Part shown: in pieces, positions 1-10,150 of the stretch
Numbering within the stretch: the first letter of the stretch is position 1
How the letters are laid out: every line of letters begins with the position of its first letter
Source of the DNA: Paraburkholderia domus
GTDB lineage: Bacteria; Pseudomonadota; Gammaproteobacteria; Burkholderiales; Burkholderiaceae
Reading direction: 5' to 3'
DNA length: 64,000 nt
Assembly (NCBI RefSeq): GCF_905220705.1
Contig: NZ_CAJNAT010000017.1
Coordinates: 95,107 to 159,106 of the forward strand
Notes under the pieces: generated by a model
The model's database searches: none
What the model was told of the DNA's origin: nothing
What the model saw: only the letters and a program-made list of their open reading frames with translations
Made by a program: the position numbers and the translations under genes

Positions 1-520
1 TTCCCCGTCTTCCAGAACGCCCGCCTTGAGCCACTTGCGCACAAGGCGGATGATGCGCTGGTCGCCGATCCGATGCTCTATGAAACGGACTAGCCATTCC
101 TGGCTACGCTCCGCTCCGTACTTGCGCATGCAGACGCTGGAGATGTTCTTCCAGTCCTGCTTCGTAGTACCGCCACGTCACACCGTCCACCCCGGGCGCC
201 GCATTGCGTTTGAGCGCAAGAAACGACTCCCGAAGGCGATCGATCGTGACATGGTGCAGAAGCGCGGTGAACCGCTCCTTCTTCCGCTGCCTCGCAGCTT
301 GCCGTACACGTTCCAGCCCCTGTGACACGCTTGCCCGGTTCTGCGCCCGGCACGTGCGCGGCTGACCCGTGTTCCCCTTGGTCCCCGCCCTTGGCTCCAC
401 CCACTCCGCAGCCGGCTGCCCGGCGTTGTTCGCAGGCTTCGTCGCTGTTGGGTCGGAGGAGGCGCGCTGACGCGCTGGCCTCCGTCCGCCGCTCAAACTG
501 CACGTGCCGTTTTCCGGCAT
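1..520 (-). pseudogene. Group II intron reverse transcriptase, 5' part with internal deletion
   Basis: On the minus strand an ATG at 520 opens the N-terminal region of a group II intron RT/maturase; the RT0/RT1 signature APGVDGVTW lies near 173-202. Translation then loses the family pattern at about 105-115. Bases 1-100 resume it in the middle of the RT domain (the stretch ending in KWLKAGVLEDG), so roughly 100 residues covering the early RT blocks are missing. The rest runs off the left edge. The intron splice boundaries cannot be placed. It lies directly downstream of a separate RT C-terminal fragment, so two intron remnants sit head to tail. The protein is almost certainly inactive. Confidence 0.75.
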
Positions 521-527
521 GCAGCTT

Positions 528-940
528 TCACGAAGATGCAGCATGCTGAGACGCAATAGAAGGTATCAGTTGCACAAGATTGACCAACCCGAACTCGCCA
601 TACAGCCGCGCCTCGGGCAAGACCTTCCAGCCCATGTTGCGCCAGCGCTTGAATCGATGCGACCAGATGCGCCGCACGATCCATCGGTTGAGCCGGTTGA
701 AGATTCGCCGGACGTGGGAGCGCTTGTAGTAGTGCCCCCAGCCCCGCAGGATGGGATTGAGCCGTCCAATCAGCTCCCGCGTTCGAAGCGGCACACATCG
801 CTTTGTAAGACGACGCACCTGATCCATGAAGCGCTGAACCGACTTCTCCCGGGGGTACGCGTACAGCGCACCCGACCGGGCGCCACTGCGGATTTTGGCT
901 GCGGGCAGCGATAACTGCCGCCCACGCTTGATCTTGTAGC
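528..940 (-). pseudogene. Group II intron maturase, C-terminal fragment
   Basis: The minus-strand frame ending at 528 encodes only the maturase (domain X / GIIM) end of a group II intron protein, with the recognisable stretches LRGWGHYYKRSHVRRIFNRL and RLYGEFGLVNLVQLIPS. All RT catalytic blocks are absent. Its 5' edge at about 935-943 is fused to the truncated type III mod gene. The frame differs from the mod frame, so read-through from mod gives an unrelated 50-odd residue tail. It was probably left by a deletion between an intron inserted in or near mod and another copy. Confidence 0.75.
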
Positions 941-2350
941 AGTGGTGCCGGAACCGCAGGTAGGATCAAGGACAAGATCGCCGGGATCGCTTGTCATCGA
1001 GATACAGCGTTGTATGAGCGTTGTTGGTGTCTGGACTACGTAGACTTTCGGATCAGCCCGACTCTGAACGCCACCGATGTTCAGCCATGCGTTGTTTGAG
1101 TTCGACGCGCTGAAGTCGTCAAGGTACCGGACATACGCCAGACTGTTGCCGGTCACCTCAACTCGCTCAGCACAAAGCAGGCGCCTCATACCAGCTTCGT
1201 TCGTTTTCCACCGGACCTTGATCGAAGGCCGAATCTCCTTGCCTTCAATTGACACTGGGAACCAAGAAGCGGCCCCTTCTCCCTTCTCCCGACCAACACT
1301 TTGGCTAGTCAGGTTGTCTTGGCGATACACACGTGAGCCAGCAGGCAGCTCCCCGTTGGGGGCGCGCACCACTGAGTTGAGGCCCCGTCGCTCTAGGTTC
1401 GCGAGACGAACGCGGCTGTATTTCTCGGCGCCATCCTCGCCTAACTCTTTTGAGCCAAAGAGCGCGCGGTACCTGGTTTGTTCTTGATCTCGGGCGTACC
1501 ACAGGACGTAGTCGGTTACCCCCGGAAGATAGACGCCGGTAGAACCGCCAGAGGTTTTCGTCGATATCTGCGCGATGAAATTGTTGTCGCCGAACACCTC
1601 ATCCATGAGCATGCGCACTCGATGCACGTTCTCGTCCCCGATTTGGACGAAGATTGATCCCGAATCCGTTAGTAAATCCCGCGCCACCGTCAGCCGATCC
1701 CGCAGATAGGTCAGGTAGGAGTGAATCCCATCGCGCCACGTATCCCGAAACGCCTTCACCTGCTCCGGCTCGCGGGTAATGTGCTGGGCGTTGCCGTCCT
1801 TCACATCGCGGCTGGTGGTGCTCCACTGGAAGTTGCTGTTGAACTTGATGCCGTAGGGCGGATCAAAGTAGATGCATTGCACCTTGCCGCGCAGGCCCTC
1901 GCGCTCGGCTAGGCTCGCCATCACTTGCAAGGAATCTCCGAGGATCATGCGGTTCGACCAGTTCTGGTCGTGTTGATAGAACTCCGTCTTGTCTACACCC
2001 TTGGGGATGCCGTTGAAGTCGGCAAAGAGATCTGCGGTGGTCTGCCCGGCTTCGTGTTCGCGCTCCCGCGTCTCACTCAACAAGTCGTCGATCAATGCCT
2101 TGGGGTGGACCTTTTCCTGGATGTACAGCGGCGGGGCGTGAACGACGAGGTCGCTCCAGTCCTGCTCGTCCTTGCCGCGCCAGACGAGCTGCGGGTCGAG
2201 GTCGCGGTTGCGACGTCCGTACGCGACGCGCACTGGGCTTTGCTCGTCCTTCTGCATCACCGATTGATATTCGGCGGTGGGGATGTTCTTCCGCGTAGCC
2301 TCGTCGTGCTTGAGCGCTTCGACGGTCTTGGCGGTGAGGGTTCTGGCCAT
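941..2350 (-). pseudogene. mod: Type III restriction-modification methyltransferase (Mod), 3'-truncated
   Basis: Mod subunits methylate adenine N6 within the recognition site of type III R-M systems. The ATG at 2350 opens a beta-class arrangement: DPPY (motif IV) at residues 163-166, then the target-recognition region, then motif I (DPTCGSG) near residues 462-468. Homology stops immediately after motif I, where group II intron maturase sequence takes over. The open frame runs on to 770 but residues beyond about 470 are foreign. Usual Mod proteins are 600-650 residues, so the segment after motif I, which completes the AdoMet fold, is gone. It follows res by 2 bases, suggesting one transcript. 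Methylation activity is unlikely. Confidence 0.85.
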
Positions 2351-2352
2351 AG

Positions 2353-5300
2353 TTACTTTTCCTCTACAACCGTCGAAGCGGCGACGGACTCGATCAGTTT
2401 GTTGAATTCGCTTTCGACCTTGGCCTTAAAATCGGCTTCTATCTGGTACACCTCCGTGAACTCGGCAAATGCCCAACGGCCATGTGTGCCGAGGTGATTC
2501 ACGCCGGGCACCCAGTAAGTGTCCATGGTGGATTTCTTTTCCTTTGCATCCTCACGTCGATATCCCTTGATCTCGACAATGAGGTGCAGAAGGTCGTCAT
2601 CGCCATGCCCGTCATCCACCAGCACGATGAAGTCGGGCAGATATTTGCGCGCCTCAGAGCCGAAGCGGTAAGGGACTTCGAGGCCAAGGTTATGGTTCTT
2701 GACATAGGCACGGACACGCGGGTGAGACTCAGCGACACGGCAGAACTCACCTTCCCAGTCGCTGTCGAGGATGACCCAGTTGAGATGACAGCGGCGTGCG
2801 TCCGTCTCCCATCGATCAGTTTTGGAGGTGTTGAAATTGACAAGCGCAGTGGATCCGGTGGGGTTGTAGGGGTCGAGCACGGCCTTGATGGGCCGCTCGC
2901 CCACGAATTTGCGGTTGATGCCAGCGATGATCTTGTTGCATGCCATATCGGCGAGCATTTTGTATTTGAGCTGCGCCGGATATGTGCCGCCTTTGCACAC
3001 AAGGTAGCCGTCGAGCCATTGCTTGCCGATGCGCTTGAGCTGGCCGAACAGATGGAGCTTGGCGTCTTCGCCCGGATCACGCCACTTGTTCAGGACAAGG
3101 TGCGATGTCAGCTCATACAGAACCTGCGAAGGTCGCACGTCACCGGTATGAACCAGATTGAGGTCCGACCTTTCCCCAATGATCCCGGAGTTTTGAGTCT
3201 CGGTAGCGCCGACGAGGTCCGGCGTGAGTTCCAGCACCGAGTCATCATTGAATTCCGCCAAGAGACGGTCCTCAGGCAACTCGATGCGATAGCCTTCAAC
3301 GCGCGGAAACCGGATCTCAAGTGCGTCTCGTTCGGGCCGCATCGCTTTGACTTGGATGGTCTCGCGCGGCGGCTGTGGTGGTGCTACGACTGGCTTGGCA
3401 GTGAAGTCGAATGGAATACCAAGCACGTCGGCGTATTCCACATTGAAGAGATTGTCTTCGTTCAGGTCGTAGGACTGGCGACGCAGCGCGCGCCCGATCA
3501 CTTGTTCGCACAGGAGTTGGGTGCCGAAAGCACGCACACCCAGCACATGGGTCACAGTGTTGGCATCCCAGCCCTCCGTCAGCATGGAAACGGAGACAAC
3601 GCAGCGAATCGATCCACCCAACTGGCCATGCTTACCCACAGTATTCATGACTTCGCGAAGCAGCGTTGCGTCCGCAAGTTCCTTGCCCCCCTGCAGCTCC
3701 TCGGCCGCCTTGCCGCCGCGCGCGATGATCTCGCGACGGAAGCGCTCGATCTCATCAGCCGCCATGCTGCGAAAATTGTCGTCCAACGCATCCCCTGATT
3801 CGAGCTGTTCGCTGTCGATCAGCAGTGTGTTTGGTCTCGGAAACGGGTTTCCGTGTTCGTCGAAATTGCGGAAGAGCGCCAGGCGGCCGGCAATAGGGGT
3901 CTTCGATCCGTCATCGTTCTCTCGGAGAAAGCCCGAGATGTAGTCGTAGACCAACTTCGACGTGGATGTGTTGTTGCAGACCACAATGAAGCACGGCGGT
4001 ACGCGAATCCCTGCCGTCTCCCAAAGCTCGAATGTCTTCTCGTAATGACCGTAAAGAGCTTCCAACGCAGTCTGCAATTGCGGCGGTAGGCTCAGAGGGT
4101 CAAGCGAATTGCCCTTGCCCCGCCCCTTTTTCGGCATCTTCTTGCCGATATGTTCCCAGAGATTGCGAAACATAGGCATCTCGGCCCCAGGGATGTTGTC
4201 GGCCACCGGGACACGCGGCAATTTCACAATGCCGCATTCGATGGCATCCATGAGTGAGAAGTCACTCATCGTCCACGGGAAGAGCGTGCCTTCGGCATAG
4301 CCTGAACCGCTTAAGAAGAACGGAGTCGCGGAGAGATCGATGACACGCGCCACGCCCAGCTTGCGGTTTACCGCTTCAAGGCCGGAAATCCACACGCGGG
4401 CAGCCTCTCTGTTCTTCTCCGCCTCCTTCTTGTCATCACCTTTGAGTTCGTCCTCGTCATCCGCTCCAGGCTTCTCCCGGTAACAGTGATGCGCCTCATC
4501 GTTCAGCACGAGAACGTTTTTAATGCCCATTAGATCGGGCATGACCCTTTGCAACATTTGTCCATCGGTTTCGAGGGTGTTCAGTTCGTCGCCACGTCCT
4601 TGAAGCAGGGAGCGTCCGCCCTTGGAAAGGTCGATACGCTCGCGAAGCATGAAGGCGTGGTAATTGGTAATGACGATCTTGGCGCGGTTTACGTCCTCCA
4701 ACATGTCGCTTGGAACCAATTCGCGGCTAGCGTAGTAGCTGTCCGGATCATTCGGCTGTAAGACGCGCAAGCGATCCTTGATCGTGATGCCGGGTGCAAC
4801 TACAAGGAAGCCGCGCGTGAAGCGCTTGCTCTGCGGGTGACGCGTCGCGTTGATGGTCTGCCATGCGATGAGCATCGCCATCACGGTAGTCTTGCCCGCG
4901 CCCGTTGCAAGCTTTAAGGCGAGGCGCATGAGTTCCGGGTTGGCGTCGTTGTTGGCGTTGGCGAGGTGTTCAAGAAACCCCTCCCCCACCTTACCTGCCT
5001 GGGGCGCGACCTCAGTGAGCCAGATCGCCGTTTCAACTGCCTCGACCTGACAAAAGAAAGGGCGGATGCTGCTGAAGTTGTGGTGCCGCCAGTGCTGAAG
5101 CAGGCGCGCCGTCTCGGGAGTTACACGCCAGTCAGTCGGGTTTGGCAATCGTCGCCAATCGGCGACTTCCTGCGCGTGCTTCAGTGCGTCCGACGCTTCG
5201 TCGAGGCAGCGATACGCTTCAGCAAAGGGCTCGACCGGGAGCGCGGAGAGCTTCTGTTTTTCGCTCCGAGGAATTCGCAGGCACAGCCCAACGTGAAACG

Positions 5301-5526
5301 TCAGCGCGAGGTCCATGTTCGGAAACTGCTCCTGCGAATACAGGTTTGTCGGAGAGGTTATGACCCACCACCGGTCGTTGTTGGTATGAACGTCCCAGAC
5401 GTCGTGGCAGACATGTAAAACGTTCTCCGAATAGACCTTCTGTACCATCTCGACAGTGAGGTCGGGCGCCTGCCACGTCATGTACTCGATAATGTCGTTG
5501 GTTTCTTGGTCAGTCGCGGGCAGCAT
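2353..5526 (-). CDS. res: Type III restriction endonuclease subunit Res
   Basis: ATP-dependent helicase-nuclease subunit of a type III R-M system, 1057 residues, which is full length. Walker A (ATGAGKTT) is at residues 207-214, the Walker B DEAH box (NDEAHHCY) lies near 345, and the late helicase motif (QVIGRALRR) is present. The C-terminal PD-(D/E)xK nuclease is visible as PDF followed by VEIKGYRRED. Res normally needs Mod for site recognition, and the adjacent mod is truncated. Res may therefore be functionally silent, which could explain how the cell tolerates it without self-modification. The order res then mod with a 2-base gap differs from the commoner mod-res order. Confidence 0.93.
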   Translation of the reverse strand: MLPATDQETNDIIEYMTWQAPDLTVEMVQKVYSENVLHVCHDVWDVHTNNDRWWVITSPTNLYSQEQFPNMDLALTFHVGLCLRIPRSEKQKLSALPVEPFAEAYRCLDEASDALKHAQEVADWRRLPNPTDWRVTPETARLLQHWRHHNFSSIRPFFCQVEAVETAIWLTEVAPQAGKVGEGFLEHLANANNDANPELMRLALKLATGAGKTTVMAMLIAWQTINATRHPQSKRFTRGFLVVAPGITIKDRLRVLQPNDPDSYYASRELVPSDMLEDVNRAKIVITNYHAFMLRERIDLSKGGRSLLQGRGDELNTLETDGQMLQRVMPDLMGIKNVLVLNDEAHHCYREKPGADDEDELKGDDKKEAEKNREAARVWISGLEAVNRKLGVARVIDLSATPFFLSGSGYAEGTLFPWTMSDFSLMDAIECGIVKLPRVPVADNIPGAEMPMFRNLWEHIGKKMPKKGRGKGNSLDPLSLPPQLQTALEALYGHYEKTFELWETAGIRVPPCFIVVCNNTSTSKLVYDYISGFLRENDDGSKTPIAGRLALFRNFDEHGNPFPRPNTLLIDSEQLESGDALDDNFRSMAADEIERFRREIIARGGKAAEELQGGKELADATLLREVMNTVGKHGQLGGSIRCVVSVSMLTEGWDANTVTHVLGVRAFGTQLLCEQVIGRALRRQSYDLNEDNLFNVEYADVLGIPFDFTAKPVVAPPQPPRETIQVKAMRPERDALEIRFPRVEGYRIELPEDRLLAEFNDDSVLELTPDLVGATETQNSGIIGERSDLNLVHTGDVRPSQVLYELTSHLVLNKWRDPGEDAKLHLFGQLKRIGKQWLDGYLVCKGGTYPAQLKYKMLADMACNKIIAGINRKFVGERPIKAVLDPYNPTGSTALVNFNTSKTDRWETDARRCHLNWVILDSDWEGEFCRVAESHPRVRAYVKNHNLGLEVPYRFGSEARKYLPDFIVLVDDGHGDDDLLHLIVEIKGYRREDAKEKKSTMDTYWVPGVNHLGTHGRWAFAEFTEVYQIEADFKAKVESEFNKLIESVAASTVVEEK

Positions 5527-6236
5527 TCGCAGCTCCTACGGGCGTTGAAGATCTGGAACGACCGACGTCGCACCCTCGGCTGAACTCACTGCGCTCGGCA
5601 CGGTAGCTCGCACCAAGCTCCCGAACGGACCTCACAATCTCATCGTTTTTCAGCGCTCCCGGTCCACTGCCGCAGTTCTCCCTCTGTGGAGGGCCCGTGG
5701 TGTGCAAGTGTCATGCCTCTTCCTTGCTCTTTTTCTAGCTCTATCGCTGAGGTCCGCCGATTCCGCTCATGCCGCTAATGAAGTGCGTGCCCTGAGAGGG
5801 TGCACGATTCCCATCGGGTCGGTCGAGCCGGAATCTCGCGGTAACGGCAGGTTCGGGTTGTCCGTTTCCGTCCGTGTAACGGTGCCGAGGCAACTTCGCC
5901 CTAACCCTGTTTTCCGCACTCCGCTCAACGAACCCAGCGCGCCAGCACTGGCTTGCGGTCCTCTTGCTGACGATGGCCACCGCGCTTGCCGTGGCTCTTA
6001 AGGTCAATGTGGTGAGTGTAGTCAATGGCCTGTTTGCGCAATCAGGCAAGCAGGGGACGAAAAGCTGCCTTATTCGGAGTGCTGTCAGGATTTGGACCTT
6101 GACGTCCGTCAGCGGTCGGGAAAGTCTCCCTGCAGAGTGATCCGCCGGTGATTGCTCAAGCTAATTGCCGCTACGCCGCTGTCACGCAGTTGCGGCCTTT
6201 ATGTTTCGCGCGATGGAGACGTTCGTCGGCAACGCG
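5527..6236. other. Gene-free stretch
   Basis: About 700 bases between res and the GGDEF remnant. Short open frames on both strands have no recognisable motif or convincing ribosome binding site. It should contain the res promoter, which I cannot place confidently. Confidence 0.5.
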
Positions 6237-6458
6237 CTACATGGCGTCGATCGTGTCGCCGTCGCGGCCGAACCGCAACACCCCGTCGCTGACCGTGACC
6301 TCGATCAACCGCCCGAGGCCGACCTCGAACGCACTGCCGGCGATGGCCGCCCGAACACGCTCGCCGATCGCGCAGGCCGCTTCGAGCGCCGACTGCGGCA
6401 GCAGCACCACGAATTCCTTCCCACCCAAGCGCGCGATATCGGCCTCAGCCAGGACCAC
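6237..6458 (-). pseudogene. Diguanylate cyclase (GGDEF) domain fragment
   Basis: The minus-strand frame contains the last third of a GGDEF domain: ARLGGKEFVVLLP at about 6400-6432, the ERVRAAI helix, and VTVSDGV...GDTIDAM. Normal domains continue for 20-30 residues (ADxALYxAK), but a stop cuts this one at 6237. The upstream part is not homologous. The active-site motif reads GGKEF instead of GGDEF/GGEEF, a change expected to abolish cyclic di-GMP synthesis. It is a dead remnant, possibly of a two-component output protein related to the neighbouring receiver gene. Confidence 0.7.
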
Positions 6459-6695
6459 CTTTTTTCTGTATCTTCTGTATTCATGGGATCGGACGGTTGC
6501 GTGGTGCCCGGACCAGAACCTGCAGGCATGCGTCGACGACACCCGTTCCCAGGTCGGCTTCCCGTGAGACGCGACGCGGTGCACGCACATGCGTGGACAG
6601 AGTGTTCCCCGCTGCCCTTCGGGCGCCTCCCAGGCCCAGCCTGCTGTTTCCCGGGCACCTGCCGGGATCGAATGGATACCTTGCACGTCCCGGTA

Positions 6696-7094
6696 TCAGT
6701 GACGCGACGCAGTGTGCCCGTGCGCGGCGGCACCGTCGGCCGCGTGCTCCGCGAGCAGGCGCCGCATCGTCGCCAGCAGCTCCGGCACATCGACGGGCTT
6801 GCGTAGAAAGCCGTCGTACTGCACAAAAGCGGGCGGAGTTGACTCGGCCGACACCAGGATAAAAACCGTCCCCGCCAGACCGGATGTGTTCCGGATGTGA
6901 TGGCAGAGCGTGCTGCCGGACATTTTCGGCATCCGCCAGTCGGCGACGACCACGTCAACCGGGCCCGTCGTCAGGACGGCCAGCGCCGCCTGGCCATCGC
7001 CTGCGGCTTTCACTTCGTAGCCGTCGTGCTCGCAGCACAGTTCCCAGGCCGCCAGCGTCTCCGGCTCATCGTCCACCAGCAGCACCGTCGTCAT
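6696..7094 (-). CDS. Single-domain response regulator (CheY-like receiver)
   Basis: 132 residues covering one receiver domain. The acidic pocket is D8/D9, the phosphoacceptor is D52 (VVVADWRMP), the switch Ser is in LVSAES (S82) and the conserved Lys is K99 (FLRKPVD). No DNA-binding or enzymatic output domain follows; the last 20 residues are low-complexity Ala/His. It would act as a phosphotransfer intermediate or by protein contact. No histidine kinase is adjacent; the GGDEF scrap downstream on the same strand could be what is left of a linked output gene. The residues look intact, so it may still be functional. Confidence 0.85.
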   Translation of the reverse strand: MTTVLLVDDEPETLAAWELCCEHDGYEVKAAGDGQAALAVLTTGPVDVVVADWRMPKMSGSTLCHHIRNTSGLAGTVFILVSAESTPPAFVQYDGFLRKPVDVPELLATMRRLLAEHAADGAAAHGHTASRH

Positions 7095-7500
7095 ACATCA
7101 CCCCCACCCCCGGGCAAGGTCCAGCGGGCGCCCGGGAACCCGCAGCACACCGGAGTCTGACTCGCAGCCGGACGCCACACGCCCGCCTTTCGCGCAGCCC
7201 GGTGCCTGGTTCCGCCGGAATGCCGGAACGTCTCGGGTCCGCATCAGCGTCCGCGTCCTCGCACGGCCGCCGCGTTGCCATCGACGCGGGCATGCGCCGA
7301 TCGGGCGGGGGGCTGCCAGGAGGCGCAAGGCACAACGTGCAGGGGAGCCGGGTATCCTCATCCATACTAGCCAATCCTTCATACTTTTCATGCTGATTTT
7401 CAGTCGAAGGGGCTCTGCTCCGCACGTGGCAGCAACCTGCCCCAGCCCCCGGATCGGGCATCCGGATCGGCTGATTTCGCGACAGTTCCCACCAGGCTAC
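7095..7500. other. Gene-free, GC-rich stretch before the transposon
   Basis: About 400 bases separate the response regulator start from the transposon's left end at 7501. Open frames here are compositionally driven and match nothing I recognise. Confidence 0.45.
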
Positions 7501-7605
7501 TGTCAAATGACACAAAGTCGTCCCCCCCCAAAGACCATTTTATAAGGCGCAGCGAGCAGCGCTGGTCAACTTTGCGTCAATTCTTATTGCCACAAACTTG
7601 TCCAT
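7501..7605 (+). repeat. Transposon left end with TnsB-type binding repeats
   Basis: The terminal inverted repeat starts at 7501. A related site in inverted orientation lies near 7563-7580 (GGTCAACTTTGCGTCAATT) and a weaker direct one near 7588-7605 (TGCCACAAACTTGTCC). The shared core is roughly TGACxCAAAGTyGwCC. Confidence 0.75.
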
Positions 7606-7658
7606 TTTGCTGAATTTGACCTAAAGTAGACCCATATCGCTGGTCCGGAATAGTCGCC

Positions 7659-8288
7659 ATGCAGCCACCCGAACCCCTGGCAGTTTCCCGGCTGCCGAAG
7701 CAGACGCTTCATCATGTTTGGTCGCCGAAGCTGCAACGCACACTGGTACTCACTTCGGTTAATCAAGTTCGACTCTGGGTCATGCTTGAAGCAAATCCGG
7801 CTGTCACGACGTACTGCGAGCGGCCTGCCCTCGTATCTAATCAACGTGATTCACGTGCCGTTTTCTGGCTACTGCTCAATGGCCACCCCCAATGTCTGGC
7901 ACTCGAGCTCGCCAGCGAATCGACGCCTCATGAGGATTCTTCCGTTGGTACGCCCTCCTCTCTTTTGATTCAAACCATTCTGCCAGCCGATCTTGACGAA
8001 CACCGCATCTGGATCCAGAACTGGATGACATTGTTACCTTATCTGAACACCGGAATGCGCCTGATTGATGCCGCCCTGGCCAAAGATGTCGTCGCATTCT
8101 TCGAACGAGAAGCATCGTTTCTCGAGCTTGAGCAACACTTCACCCGATACGATCCGATTTTGATTCGTACTGCCGCCATTGCTGGCTTGCACGCAGGTGA
8201 TCTCCTGAGTCCCGATCTGGTTACTCAGCTCTGGACGCTGAACTCCCGAATACAGCAGTACTCGAAGGCCGCGCATCGTGCGACGTAG
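7659..8288 (+). CDS. tnsA: TnsA-like transposon protein with degraded nuclease motif
   Basis: 209 residues, first gene of the transposon. TnsA cuts the 5' ends of Tn7-type elements so that they move by cut-and-paste. The N-terminal pattern fits the family: LxxLExxPxVxxYCERP at residues 35-60, with the Glu of the triad present. The segment that should carry the PDF-type Asp reads AVFWLLLNG, and the ELK-type segment reads ALELASE, so the catalytic Asp and Lys cannot be found. It overlaps tnsB by 11 bases (GTG start of tnsB at 8278), indicating translational coupling. I am confident of its role as the tnsA-position gene and less sure that it is a nuclease. Confidence 0.6.
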   Translation: MQPPEPLAVSRLPKQTLHHVWSPKLQRTLVLTSVNQVRLWVMLEANPAVTTYCERPALVSNQRDSRAVFWLLLNGHPQCLALELASESTPHEDSSVGTPSSLLIQTILPADLDEHRIWIQNWMTLLPYLNTGMRLIDAALAKDVVAFFEREASFLELEQHFTRYDPILIRTAAIAGLHAGDLLSPDLVTQLWTLNSRIQQYSKAAHRAT

Positions 8289-10137
8289 CGACATCCCGGA
8301 ACCGCTCACCAACCTCCAGGCGTGGCCGTCCGTGGATCCGGGTGCGCTCGATTCATCGCGACGAACGATCTACCAACAACGTGAGCAAGCCATACTGGCC
8401 TACCTGAACGGCGCGCCGATTGTGGACATCGTGCGAGACCATAAAATCGACGTCCGCTTCCTCTCACGATTGCTCACGCGCTGCCTTGCCGCACACACTG
8501 ACGGCCGGATCCAGGGGTTCCGGGGACTTATTCCGCATGCACGCGCTAAAACCTATCGACGAAGCAAGCGGGCGGACCGCCAGACATCGCCCCACGGCCT
8601 GACCGGCGCTGTCGGGCAATTGTTTGAGCACTTGCCGCAACTCCCCCGAATCATCGAACGGCAGATTGGCAGTGGCCGCTTAGGACTGACTCAGACGAAT
8701 CGCTTGTACGGCCTGACCGTAACGCATTCCAAACTGATCGCGGCATGCCATGAAGCCGGGCTAACTGAAGCCGACTACCCTCTAAACCAAGACGAGAAGG
8801 GGTATCGCTCTTTCGCGAGGTGGGTCAAGCGCCGGCTCGAGGATCGCATCCCCCTACGCTTGCCGCGCGACAACGGCGCGTGGCAAATGGCGGCCAGACC
8901 GTTCTCTGTGATCGAGCTTGACGGCCACAAGCTGGACCTGCGCCTACGTGTGCGTTTCACCGAGCCTTCCGGCATCAGCGTTGATCTCGAAACCGAACGT
9001 CTGTTTGTGATAACGATGATCGACGTCTGCACCCGCGCCGTGATTGGATGGCACGTTGTTCCGGCGCCCGAATACGATCACCACGACGTACTCGCGACGC
9101 TGCAGAATGCGTTCCGCCCTCGACGCAAACGTGATCAGTTCACGATTCCCGGCCTCGGCTACCGGGAGGGTGCGGGATTTGTCTCCGAGCTACCCGAACT
9201 GGCCTACGCCTGCTGGGACGTCCTGAAGGTCGACAATGCGGCCTCGCACCTTACCGAAGATACCTTTGCTCCTGTCTGTGAGTTCGTCGGCTGTCGAATG
9301 GAAGCAGGCCCCGTTGGCGAACCTACGGGACGTCCCTTTATAGAACGCTTTTTCCTGACGCTGACCGACAGGATGTCCCGTAGGGTGCACGGCACGACAG
9401 GACGTCACCCCAATGATCCCGTCGGCAAGAAAGGTAGGCAAACGGCCGTCGATCAACTGATTACGATTGACGAACTCGAAGAGCTGCTGGATGTCACCAT
9501 CGCCAACTACCATTGCACGCCACACGATGGCTTGAATGGACGAACCCCGCTTGAAGCACTCCGCCTGGCGCTCGACCATCACACTGTACCGGTTCGAACC
9601 CTGCCGACTTTTCTACGCTCCCGGCTGCACCAACTTCAGTCGGTTCATCTTTGCACTGTCCGAGGTAGCGTCGCAAGCGGCACCGCACCTTATATCAGCC
9701 TGTATGGCGCGCGCTACAGCAGCGAAGTCCTTCAGCGAACAACCGGGTTATTGCGTCAACCTATTCGGGTTTATCCAAACCCCACCGACATGCGTGAAGC
9801 ATGGGCGTATCTGACCAATGGGGCAGAGTTGGGTCGGTTGAGCGTACTGGACGGTTGGCGATACAGCCGTCATACATTGCGCTTGCGTCGATATATTTTA
9901 CGTCAGCGCCGCCTCGGCCGATTCGTTTTCGCGGGCGAACAGGATCCGGTTCAAGTGCTCTCGAAATCTCAACGTCATCCATCCAAACGCAGCCGCAAGG
10001 ATGGGACCGTAGTGATGCAACTCGCACAGATGGAAGAACCCAGCCAGGCAACGAGTCTTCCCGCCGCACGATCACAGCAATCGGAAGACGACCAAACGCC
10101 TATCGACCTCGGTGACCTGACGGTGCAAAACCGATAA
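8278..10137 (+). CDS. tnsB: TnsB/TniA-type DDE transposase
   Basis: 619 residues, the usual length. It binds the element ends and catalyses 3' strand transfer. The RNase H-fold triad is D215 (VIELDGH), D319 (LKVDNAASH) and E356 (GRPFIERF), with the D-to-E spacing of about 36 typical of the Mu/Tn7/Tn552 group. N-terminal residues 25-200 form helix-turn-helix DNA-binding domains; the C-terminal 120 residues hold a beta-barrel and a charged tail likely to contact the ATPase. Start is GTG at 8278, inside the end of the tnsA-like gene. It lies 13 bases upstream of tnsC/tniB. Confidence 0.93.
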   Translation: MRRSDIPEPLTNLQAWPSVDPGALDSSRRTIYQQREQAILAYLNGAPIVDIVRDHKIDVRFLSRLLTRCLAAHTDGRIQGFRGLIPHARAKTYRRSKRADRQTSPHGLTGAVGQLFEHLPQLPRIIERQIGSGRLGLTQTNRLYGLTVTHSKLIAACHEAGLTEADYPLNQDEKGYRSFARWVKRRLEDRIPLRLPRDNGAWQMAARPFSVIELDGHKLDLRLRVRFTEPSGISVDLETERLFVITMIDVCTRAVIGWHVVPAPEYDHHDVLATLQNAFRPRRKRDQFTIPGLGYREGAGFVSELPELAYACWDVLKVDNAASHLTEDTFAPVCEFVGCRMEAGPVGEPTGRPFIERFFLTLTDRMSRRVHGTTGRHPNDPVGKKGRQTAVDQLITIDELEELLDVTIANYHCTPHDGLNGRTPLEALRLALDHHTVPVRTLPTFLRSRLHQLQSVHLCTVRGSVASGTAPYISLYGARYSSEVLQRTTGLLRQPIRVYPNPTDMREAWAYLTNGAELGRLSVLDGWRYSRHTLRLRRYILRQRRLGRFVFAGEQDPVQVLSKSQRHPSKRSRKDGTVVMQLAQMEEPSQATSLPAARSQQSEDDQTPIDLGDLTVQNR

Positions 10138-10150
10138 CTCGAGGAGACTC

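Noticed and set aside
2482..3798. Plus-strand 438-codon frame opposite res
   Set aside because: Res on the minus strand shows full helicase and nuclease motifs; the plus frame has none.
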